Source: Solirubrobacter deserti
GTDB lineage: Bacteria; Actinomycetota; Thermoleophilia; Solirubrobacterales; Solirubrobacteraceae
DNA: 64,000 bases
Direction: 5' to 3'
Assembly (NCBI RefSeq): GCF_003344625.1
Contig: NZ_QPKJ02000004.1
Span: 744,001 to 808,000, forward strand
The translations under genes and the position numbers were made by a program. Shown one piece after another: positions 43,905 through 51,487 of this stretch. Each line of letters starts with the position of its first letter. Position 1 is the stretch's first letter. A model generated the notes under the pieces. That model saw only the letters and a list, made by a program, of their open reading frames with translations, searched no databases and had not been told where the DNA came from.

Positions 43905-44528
43905 GTGGTCGACCTGATCCTCAACCGGCGCAGCCGCCGTGACGGCTTCCAGGCACGGCCAGTGCCCAAGGACACGATCGACACGATCATCGCGTGCGCG
44001 CTCGCCGCGCCCTCCTCCAAGAACGCCCAGCCGTGGCGAATCCACGTCGTCACGAGCCGAGCCACGCTGGGCGAGATCGCCGACGCGGTGGACAGCGCGC
44101 GCGGCGCCGAGACCTACGTCCCGATCGACCCGGCGACCGGCCTGCCGCGCGACTACGAGTCAAGCGTCTCGGAGTCCGCCCAGGTCCTGCGCGGCGTCTC
44201 GCTAGGGCTGTTCGTCGAGAACCGCGGCCGCTTCAGCGACGGCCGCCGGGTCGTCGCCAGCGCCGCCGACGGCGTCCGCGAGAACGCGCTGATCGGCTAC
44301 AGCCTCGAGATGGTGGGCCTCGGTGCGACGATCCAGAACATGTGGCTCGCGGCGAGTGCCCTGGGGCTCGCCGGCGTGTTCATGGGCGACGTGCTGATCG
44401 CCGAGGAGATGATCCGCGAGCGGCTCGGGCTGGCGGGCGACCTCGTGGGCGTGCTCGCCCTGGGCTACACCGAGGCCGAGTCGTTCCCGAAGCGGCTCGG
44501 CGAGGACCGCGTCGTCCTCCACGACTGA
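43905..44528 (+). CDS. Nitroreductase-family flavoprotein
   Basis: 207-aa FMN-dependent oxidoreductase. It begins LILNRRSRRDGFQARPVPKD, has ACALAAPSSKNAQPWRI (FMN-binding Arg/Ser and Asn-Gln-Pro) and GATIQNMWLAASALGLAGVFMG near the C-terminus, all family hallmarks. Substrate unknown; in biosynthetic clusters such enzymes often oxidise or reduce a small molecule or an azoline. It is placed between the ATP-grasp gene and an unknown gene. Confidence 0.87.
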   Translation: MVDLILNRRSRRDGFQARPVPKDTIDTIIACALAAPSSKNAQPWRIHVVTSRATLGEIADAVDSARGAETYVPIDPATGLPRDYESSVSESAQVLRGVSLGLFVENRGRFSDGRRVVASAADGVRENALIGYSLEMVGLGATIQNMWLAASALGLAGVFMGDVLIAEEMIRERLGLAGDLVGVLALGYTEAESFPKRLGEDRVVLHD

Positions 44529-44534
44529 CCGACG

Positions 44535-45545
44535 TCACATCACGCCGGCCTCGCGTGCCCGTTCGAGGTGCTCTTCCATCTCATCGAGGTCCTCCTCACG
44601 CGCGATCAGCAACAGGGCCCGGCGCTCCTCGGCGGCCAGCTGGGCAAGCACCGCCTTGCGCAGCTCGACGAGGTCCTGCTTACGGACGGAGAGCTCGTGG
44701 TCGTCGAGCAACGTCTGGCTCGCCTCCTCGTCGCCGAGTCCGCGGGCGAGGGCGACGAGCGCGAACCAGCTCAGCGGCGCCTCGCGGGCGAGCGTCGCCA
44801 GCCGCTCCTTGGCCGCCGCCACGTAGGCCTTCGCGTCGGCGATCCGCGCCGCGTCGCGCGGCGTCTTCTTCGTGCCCTGCAGCAGCTCGGCGACGGGATG
44901 ATCGTCCGCCAGCCGGTCGAGGACCTTCGACGGGTCGTTGCAGGTGAACCCCTGGGCCTCGAGCTCCTCTCTGACCTGGGGCCACAGCCAGGTGGGGTGG
45001 GCGTAGCGCACGCGGACGAGCGCCGCCTGGACCGGCGTCACCCGCTCGCACAGCGCGTCGACGTCGGCCGGATCGATCGGCTCCAGTACCTCGTCGTCGT
45101 CGGGCGCCTCGCCGTGGCGGGCGGGGTCGTAGGAGCGCGTCCGGCGCCAGTTCCGGTAGGACGCCAGGCGGAACACGTCCATGGCGATGTTGCGGCTCGC
45201 CATCGCGGCGTGCGCCCGCAGGCCGTACGAGGGGTCGAACACGCCGGCGTACTGCCACAGCACCTTGCGCGGGTCGTCGGAGAACTCGCCCGCGGAGGCG
45301 AGCGCTTCGCGGCGGTGGTCCATCTCCTCACGCCACTTGGCGCCCTGGATCAGCACGCGCGCCACCCGGTCGCGGACGACGTCCTCGAGCGTCCAGCGCC
45401 CCGCGGCGAGGTGGTTGCCGGCCTTGCGGTTCCCGTGGTCGACCAGCGTGTCGTCCCACTCGCGCAGATCGCGGAACTTCGACAGCGCGTTGGCCGCCAC
45501 GAGCCAGCCGTAGACCTGCTCGGTGATTCCGCGGCGGCTCGGCAT
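44535..45545 (-). CDS. Hypothetical protein with weak sigma-factor-like features
   Basis: 336-aa soluble, mostly helical protein. Its middle (RAHAAMASRNIAMDVFRLAS) resembles sigma region 2 and the following part (VTPVQAALVRVRYAHPTWLWPQVREEL) faintly resembles region 4, but the match is too weak to call it a sigma factor. The C-terminus is a charged helix (LDEMEEHLERAREAG). It is divergent from the 953-aa gene by 55 bp and convergent with the nitroreductase gene. Confidence 0.55.
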   Translation of the reverse strand: MPSRRGITEQVYGWLVAANALSKFRDLREWDDTLVDHGNRKAGNHLAAGRWTLEDVVRDRVARVLIQGAKWREEMDHRREALASAGEFSDDPRKVLWQYAGVFDPSYGLRAHAAMASRNIAMDVFRLASYRNWRRTRSYDPARHGEAPDDDEVLEPIDPADVDALCERVTPVQAALVRVRYAHPTWLWPQVREELEAQGFTCNDPSKVLDRLADDHPVAELLQGTKKTPRDAARIADAKAYVAAAKERLATLAREAPLSWFALVALARGLGDEEASQTLLDDHELSVRKQDLVELRKAVLAQLAAEERRALLLIAREEDLDEMEEHLERAREAGVM

Positions 45546-45587
45546 GACAGCGGCAGCATAAGCGCGCGCCCCGTCGGCGTCCCCGCG

Positions 45588-45593
45588 TAGGAT
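45588..45593 (+). promoter_or_regulatory. -10 element for leaderless 953-aa protein gene
   Basis: TAGGAT lies 7 nt before ATG 45601. The AGGA inside it could be read as a Shine-Dalgarno sequence, but the same TAGGAT occurs before the ATP-grasp gene at leaderless spacing, so a -10 element is more likely. Confidence 0.4.
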
Positions 45594-45600
45594 GACCCCG

Positions 45601-48462
45601 ATGTGGGATCTCGCGATCGTTCCCGCCGAGTCCGAGACGAGCCTCGCGCCGCTGCTCGCGGACGCGTCTCGCCGGGCGCGCGTGATCTTGATCGCGCCGC
45701 CTGGAGGTCGTCCGGACGTCGGCGTGCCGGTGACGGTCGTCGAGGTCGACGAGGCCCGGGACCTCGGTGCCGACGTGGCCGGGATCGCGGCCACGCTCGG
45801 GCTCGCGACGCTGCTGGACGGCGCGCGACGCCCCGTCTTCGTCGAGGGCCTGGCCGGCGAGCCGCTGACGCTCGCGGCCGAGCTGGCGGTCAGCGCGCTG
45901 CGGCTGCGGGGCGTCGCGCGCGTCGTGCTGCGCGAAGGCGAAGCGATCGCCGCGGGCGACACGGAGCCCGCCCGGCTGCGCACCGACGCGCCGTTCAGCG
46001 CGGCGCTCGCGGCGGTCGACGACCTGCTCGCGTCCGAGCGCCTGATCGCCGCCGAGCGGCTGCTCGCCGCCGTCGCCGAGACCGCGTTCGACGCGGGCGA
46101 CGGGCTGGCGGTCGCGCTCGGTGCGCCGCTGGAGCAGATCGAGCTGGCTCGCCGGTTCCGGCGCGTGCCGGCTCCGGAGCTCGGCGAGAGCGCGCCGCCG
46201 CCTGGCGCGGTCGCCCGGCACGCGCTGCGCGCCGCCGAGCGGACGGGTGACCAGGCACGCGCCGCGGCCTTGGCGCAGCTCGTCGCCGCGACGCCGGACG
46301 AGCCAGGGGAAGACGTCGCCGCGCGGCTGATCGAGCTCGCGCGCGAGCGGCTCGCCGCGCCCGAGTTCGAGCCGGACCACGGCGGCGAGGAGCACGCGCT
46401 CGTCGTCGGGCCGGGAGATGCGGGGCCGCTGCTCTCGGAGCTCGCGCCCGGCCACGACGTGCTCGTGCTCGGTGAGGGTGGCCGGGGCGTGCCGGAGAGC
46501 GCGATCTCGCTGACCCTCGCCTCCAGTGCCCCGGCCACCGTCCGCGGCGTGCTGGCGGGCCACGTCTTCGCGGGCGACGGCGTCACCGTGCTCGTGCCCG
46601 GAGAGCCCGGCGGGCTGGAACGGGTCGCCGTCGCCGCGTGCCTGCGCCTGCACGGCCGCGTACACGAGGTCCGCACGGTCAGCGACGGCGCGGTGCGCCG
46701 GGCGGCCGTGCAGAGCGTGCTGGAGCGGACGCGCGAGTCCGCGCTGGTCACGATTCTCGGCCGCCGCGTGGGCGCGACGGGCGATCTCGACGCGCTCGGC
46801 GCGCTCGCGGCGCGGCTGCCCGGAGCCGCGCCGGAGCTCGACCTGGCGCGCGAGCTGCGGCGCGGCTTCGTGGGCCCGGCGCGGCTCGCGGACGCCGGTG
46901 TCGGCGCGGGCGCGCTCGAGCTGATCCGGCGCCGCGAGGCGCTCAGCACGGACGCTCGGGCCGCCGCGGCGCGCTGGCCGGCGATCCGGCGCGACCTCGC
47001 GGACGGCGTTCCCCAGGCCGTGGACGCGCTCGCCGTGCTGCTCGGACCCGCGTTCGCCCTCGCGATGCGCAACGTGCGCGCGGGCGGGGCGGACCCGACC
47101 CTGGCCGACGTCGCGGAAGCCCTCGGCGTCGGGCCGGACGAGGACGAGGACGCGCTCGCCGCGGGCGTCGAGGACGCGGTGGCGGAGGCCCTGGGCGTCG
47201 ATCCCGCGCTCTTCGGCGCGGCCGACCCCGTCGTATCGCTCCTGCAGGCCGCGCCCCCGGCGCGCGCGGACGCGTCGAGCTTCCCGGATCCGTTCGAAGC
47301 CGAGGACACCGCTCTCGCGGTCGCCGAGGCCCGTCACGCCGCCCATCCGGAAGGTCTGTGGGTGCTCGACAGCGCGCTCGCGGCGATCGAGCTGGTCGAG
47401 GCGCGCGGCCTGCAGCGCGAAGCGCGGGACCCCGATGACGTGGTCAGGCTCGCCGAGCTCCGCGCTGGAGCGGCGCTGGAGCGCCTGCGGGCCTTGCCCG
47501 AAGGCGTGCTGACCCGCGGCGCCGGCATCCTGGGCCTGATCGAGGACGCGGTCGACACGCTGCGCACCTGGTTCGCCGGCCTGCCGGAAGCCGACGCGCT
47601 CGACGAGTGGCTCGAGGGCTGGAGCCGCGCCGGCCTGGCGCGCGAGCGCACGGCGGTCGCGCTGGCGGGCGACTACGCCCCCGAGCCGGCGCGCGGCGTG
47701 CTCACGCGCGCCGCGCTGGAGTCGGGGCTGGTCGAACCGAGCGCCCGCCCCACGCTCGACCTGACCCGGGCCGGGGTGACCGGGGTCGAGCTCGCGCTGC
47801 TCCCGACCGTCGCCGACGCGCTCGCGGCCGCCGAGCGCGACGACCTCGACGGGACACGCGCCGCGCTTGAGCTGCGCGCGCTGCTGCCGGGGCCGCGCGC
47901 GCTGTGGGCGCACGTGCTCGCGGACGCCCGGATCGTCGCTTCGGCGCCCATGACTCGCTCGCCCGACGGGAAGCTGCGCGCCAGCTTGCCCGCCGTCGGC
48001 CACGTCGTCGTCACGGCCGGACGCGAGCTGCGCCTCGACGCGCGCGCCCTGGCCGCCGGCGCGCTGCTCGCCCGGCCCGGCCGACGCGTCGCGACCGCCG
48101 AGGCGCTGGAGCTGATCGGCGAGGTGCTCGGCGCCCCTGCCGAGCGCACCCTGCTGCGCGCGGCGGCCGCGTTGCTGATCGTGGCCGAGGACGAGCCGGG
48201 CGGCCTGCTGCTCGACGGGGTGCGCCGGCGGCTGGCGGCGGGCGAGGCGCCGGCCGCACGTGTCGCGCGCGAGCTCGACAGCGTCGCGATGCAGCTCACG
48301 GTGCGGTGCGCCCAGGAGCGTGCGGAGTTGCAGCGCGCGCTCGTCCGCGACCTCGAGCGCGCCCGGTTCCACGCGCTCGACGCCGAGACCCAGCGGGACA
48401 AGCTCGCGCTGGCGCAGTCGCGGCTCGTGGAGCTGGAAGCGCTGGACAGGCTGCTCGCGTGA
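45601..48462 (+). CDS. Large protein of unknown function
   Basis: 953-aa soluble protein of extreme Ala/Leu/Arg content, no signal peptide or membrane helix, no motif I recognise. Several stretches look like Rossmann-type beta-alpha units (MWDLAIVPAESE, HALVVGPGDAGPLL, HDVLVLGEGGRGVPE, GVTVLVPGEPGG), while 500-950 is mainly helical and ends with a coiled coil (LQRALVRDLERARFHALDAE). Its TGA overlaps the GTG of radical-SAM protein 2 exactly as the 420-aa gene overlaps radical-SAM protein 1, so each radical-SAM enzyme has its own co-translated partner. Confidence 0.65.
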   Translation: MWDLAIVPAESETSLAPLLADASRRARVILIAPPGGRPDVGVPVTVVEVDEARDLGADVAGIAATLGLATLLDGARRPVFVEGLAGEPLTLAAELAVSALRLRGVARVVLREGEAIAAGDTEPARLRTDAPFSAALAAVDDLLASERLIAAERLLAAVAETAFDAGDGLAVALGAPLEQIELARRFRRVPAPELGESAPPPGAVARHALRAAERTGDQARAAALAQLVAATPDEPGEDVAARLIELARERLAAPEFEPDHGGEEHALVVGPGDAGPLLSELAPGHDVLVLGEGGRGVPESAISLTLASSAPATVRGVLAGHVFAGDGVTVLVPGEPGGLERVAVAACLRLHGRVHEVRTVSDGAVRRAAVQSVLERTRESALVTILGRRVGATGDLDALGALAARLPGAAPELDLARELRRGFVGPARLADAGVGAGALELIRRREALSTDARAAAARWPAIRRDLADGVPQAVDALAVLLGPAFALAMRNVRAGGADPTLADVAEALGVGPDEDEDALAAGVEDAVAEALGVDPALFGAADPVVSLLQAAPPARADASSFPDPFEAEDTALAVAEARHAAHPEGLWVLDSALAAIELVEARGLQREARDPDDVVRLAELRAGAALERLRALPEGVLTRGAGILGLIEDAVDTLRTWFAGLPEADALDEWLEGWSRAGLARERTAVALAGDYAPEPARGVLTRAALESGLVEPSARPTLDLTRAGVTGVELALLPTVADALAAAERDDLDGTRAALELRALLPGPRALWAHVLADARIVASAPMTRSPDGKLRASLPAVGHVVVTAGRELRLDARALAAGALLARPGRRVATAEALELIGEVLGAPAERTLLRAAAALLIVAEDEPGGLLLDGVRRRLAAGEAPAARVARELDSVAMQLTVRCAQERAELQRALVRDLERARFHALDAETQRDKLALAQSRLVELEALDRLLA

Positions 48463-49580
48463 GCACTGCCACGCTGTCGCGCCTCGCCCTCGAGGAGGTG
48501 AAGATCGCCGCGCTCGCGTCTGGCGTCCGGATCGCTCCGGCCGTGCTGGAGCAACTCGGCGGCACGCAGCACCTCACGGTGCACGAGTACGCCACGACGG
48601 GCGGGATCACGCTGCTGCTCGGAGAGGACGTCTACGTCAACGCGCCGTTCGACGAGCCGTTCTGCGCCGCCAGCCCGCTCGAGCTCGTCCACGGCGCGGA
48701 CGGCGCGCTCGTGCTGCGCCTCGGCGAGCTCACGGTCGAGGTCGTGACCGTGCTGCCGCTGCCGGGCTACCTGTCCGCGCGCGACCCCCGCGGCCGGCTC
48801 GTCGCCGAGACCACGATGTCGCACGCCGACCGCATCCGCGTCTCCCCGCTCGTCGGCTGCGTCTACGACTGCGCGTTCTGCGACCTCGCGCCGCTGCGCT
48901 ACCAGCCGCGCGAGGCCGAGCAGATCCTCGCGGGCATCGACGTGGCCCTGCGTGACGACGCGCTGCCGCCTCGGCACCTGCTCATCAGCGGCGGCTCACC
49001 CGCGCGCGGACAGCGTCACCAGGACGGCTTCGAGGCCGTCTGCCGCGCCGTCGTCGAGCACGTCCAGCGCGTCGCGGGCCACGACTTCGAGGTCGACGTC
49101 ATGATGAGCGCGCGTCCCGACGGTCCCGCGTTCGTCGATCGGATGGTGGACGCCGGCGTGCACGGCTTCGCGCTCAACGTCGAGGTCTTCTCCGAGGCGC
49201 ACGCTGCGCGCCAGTTGCCGCTCAAGCACAAGTTCGCCCGCCCCCACCTCGGCCCGATGATCGCGCGGGCGGTGGAGCGCCTGGGCTGGGGCAACGGGCG
49301 CGTCCGATCGCTGATCATCCCTGGGCTCGAGCCCGTCGAGAACACGCTGGCGGGCGTCGAGTGGCTCGCCTCGCTCGGCTGCAGCCCCGCGATCAGCCCG
49401 TTCCGGCCGGCTCGCGGGACGGCGCTCGAGGGCGCGGCGCCGGTGTCCGCCGAAGCGCTGAAGGCCGTGCTCGCCGGAGCGCGCGAGAGCGCGCGCCGCC
49501 ACGGCGTCCTGCTCGCCCCCACGTGCGTCCCGTGTCAGCACAACACCCTGACGTTTCCCTGGGACGTTGCGGTATGTTGA
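48459..49580 (+). CDS. Radical-SAM protein 2 (paralogue of 40527-41696)
   Basis: 373-aa radical-SAM enzyme with the same layout as protein 1: N-terminal domain (LALEEVKIAALASGVRIAP, LTVHEYATTGGITLLLGEDVYVNAP), cluster motif VGCVYDCAFCDLAPLRY (Cys134, 138, 141), LLISGGSPARG, and C-terminal CVPCQHNTLTFPWD. The shared N-terminal domain and CxxCxHNT tail define a distinct subfamily I cannot name. GTG 48459 overlaps the previous stop. The next gene on this strand follows 32 bp later. Confidence 0.8.
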   Translation: MSTATLSRLALEEVKIAALASGVRIAPAVLEQLGGTQHLTVHEYATTGGITLLLGEDVYVNAPFDEPFCAASPLELVHGADGALVLRLGELTVEVVTVLPLPGYLSARDPRGRLVAETTMSHADRIRVSPLVGCVYDCAFCDLAPLRYQPREAEQILAGIDVALRDDALPPRHLLISGGSPARGQRHQDGFEAVCRAVVEHVQRVAGHDFEVDVMMSARPDGPAFVDRMVDAGVHGFALNVEVFSEAHAARQLPLKHKFARPHLGPMIARAVERLGWGNGRVRSLIIPGLEPVENTLAGVEWLASLGCSPAISPFRPARGTALEGAAPVSAEALKAVLAGARESARRHGVLLAPTCVPCQHNTLTFPWDVAVC

Positions 49581-49612
49581 GGCCCTGGACCAAGGACAGG
49601 TGCAACTGAGCA

Positions 49613-51487
49613 ATGAAGCTCTCTGAAGAACAGTGCGGCGAGCTGCAGCTGACGCTCGCGACGGAGACCCCGGTGCTGGTGCTGGGCCCGGGGTGCCACC
49701 GCGTCGGCTTCGACGCCGGTCCGGCGTGGCAGGAAGTCGTCCGGCGCCTCGGGCTCGTGTGGGCGCGGATCGGCGTCGACCGGGGGTTCGCGCCGGGGAG
49801 CGACGAGGTCGCTCCGGACCTGTTCGTCAACCAGGCGCGCGGCTTCCTGGAGAACCTGCTGGCGTCCAAGGCCAGCGCGGAGACCCGCGAGCGCGGCCGG
49901 GTGCCGATCGAAGCGCTCCAGGCGACCAGGCTGCCGGAGACCTGGAAGTCGCTCGACGGCCCGCGCACGCACCTCGCGGCTTCGCTGCTCGGCGTCCTCT
50001 ATGAGAGCACGCGCTGCCTCGGCAACGTGATCGCCACCGGCGAGTCACCCGTCACCAACTGGCTCACGGTCAGCCACCCCGGCGAGACGCGCAGCAGCGA
50101 CCAGGCGCCCGAGGGGGCTCCCGCCGCGGACGCCGCGGAAGCGGACGTCGCGCGCGGGCGCGCCGGCCGCCACCTGGAGAGCGCGCTCAGGACCGCCACG
50201 TATCTCCACCACTGGTCGCAGAGCCCGGACCTCGAGGGCCACGACCTGGCGCTGCACATGGGGAACTTCAAAGCGGTCGCGCGGACCGCGAAGCTCACGA
50301 CCGCGTTGAGCGTGCTCAAGATCGAAGCGGTCCAGGTCCGGCTCAAGACGCTGGAAACCACCCGCTTCAAGCGCGATCTGCCGCTCGACGGCGCGCTGAT
50401 CGAGTGGTTGGCCGACCTCTTCTGGCACCTCATGGTCACCGATTCGCGCGTGCCGCCGTCGCAGGCCGAGGTGGCGTTCTACGTGAACCTCAAGGCCGAT
50501 GCGGACGACACGGTGTTCCGGCGCCCGGGCGCGGGCGAAGTGCGCGCCGTGGACGCCGACGACCTCAATCGTGAGATCGGCCGCCTGCTCCGGACGTATG
50601 ACTCCGGCCCGCGGCCGGCCGACGCCCCGCCACTGCCGCGGGATCAACTGCTGCAGATGCTCGCGGCCTGCGTGCTCCAAGCCTTCAAGCCGGAGGGGAG
50701 ACGCTCGGTCGTCCTCAGCTCGGACTTCGATCTCAGCTTCGAGCGGACGCTGCTCGAGATGTCGGCGGAGGACCAGAAGGTTCACCTGGTGGTACCGGTG
50801 TGGCGCTGCGAAGGCACGGCGCGCGTGCTGGACTGGCTGTTCACGACGATCGAGCGCACGGACGCCGACGTGACCGAGGAGGCGCTCACGCAACCCGAGT
50901 CCTGGGCGCTGTACGGCGACGTCCCGTCGCGCGACGCCGAAGGCGATCCGGTCGCGGGCCCGATCGTGGTCAAGCTCAACGGCTCGCCGCTCGTGCAGCT
51001 CGACGAGCGGCCCGACGGCGTCGCGCTCACGGAGGAGGAGACGGTGAAGATCGCGACGATCTTCACCGAGTACGACTCGTTGCAGGCGATCATCTCCTTC
51101 ACGGAGGGACAGCACGGGCTCGCGGCCGATCTCATCAACGAGATCCAGTGGCGGACGCGCAGCTGGATCGTGCTCGGCGACTCCTTCCCGCACTGGCTGC
51201 CGCGGCTGCGGCTCATCTACAACGCGCGCTCGCACTTCCGGCGCAGCAAGAGCAAGGGTCGCGGCCGGACGGAGCACTTCGCCATCGACCGCCGCTTCGG
51301 CTGGCCGGAGAGGCCGCTGCTCGACGTGCTGAGGATCCGCGGCTACGAAGAGGACCTCGGCGAGCTTCCGCTGCTCGTCGATCGCACCACCGCCATCCGC
51401 GACGGCCATCCCGCCGTGAAGAAGTATCTCGCCAACGTCAGGGAGCGCCTCAAGAGCCACCGCGAGCGGTTGGAAGACGCGGCGTGA
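49613..51487 (+). CDS. SIR2-like protein with altered catalytic residues
   Basis: 624-aa protein. The SIR2-type NAD-binding core is spread over the sequence: PVLVLGPGCHRVGF near residue 25 (GAG-S-like loop), VVLSSDFDLSFE at 366-377 (normally TTNYD..E) and IVVKLNGSP at 451-459 (normally K-x-HGS). The Asn and His used for catalysis are thus Asp371 and Asn456 here. A C-terminal LGDSFPHWLPRLRL segment also fits SIR2-like effectors. In immune systems SIR2 proteins usually deplete NAD; whether this one is active is open. It is coupled to the STAND gene by a GTGA overlap. Confidence 0.7.
   Translation: MKLSEEQCGELQLTLATETPVLVLGPGCHRVGFDAGPAWQEVVRRLGLVWARIGVDRGFAPGSDEVAPDLFVNQARGFLENLLASKASAETRERGRVPIEALQATRLPETWKSLDGPRTHLAASLLGVLYESTRCLGNVIATGESPVTNWLTVSHPGETRSSDQAPEGAPAADAAEADVARGRAGRHLESALRTATYLHHWSQSPDLEGHDLALHMGNFKAVARTAKLTTALSVLKIEAVQVRLKTLETTRFKRDLPLDGALIEWLADLFWHLMVTDSRVPPSQAEVAFYVNLKADADDTVFRRPGAGEVRAVDADDLNREIGRLLRTYDSGPRPADAPPLPRDQLLQMLAACVLQAFKPEGRRSVVLSSDFDLSFERTLLEMSAEDQKVHLVVPVWRCEGTARVLDWLFTTIERTDADVTEEALTQPESWALYGDVPSRDAEGDPVAGPIVVKLNGSPLVQLDERPDGVALTEEETVKIATIFTEYDSLQAIISFTEGQHGLAADLINEIQWRTRSWIVLGDSFPHWLPRLRLIYNARSHFRRSKSKGRGRTEHFAIDRRFGWPERPLLDVLRIRGYEEDLGELPLLVDRTTAIRDGHPAVKKYLANVRERLKSHRERLEDAA

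Noticed and set aside
45328..48372. 1014-codon minus-strand frame opposite the 953-aa gene
   Set aside because: Arg/Ala/Gln-biased shadow; the plus frame has a -10 element, a clean start and a stop-start overlap with the radical-SAM gene.
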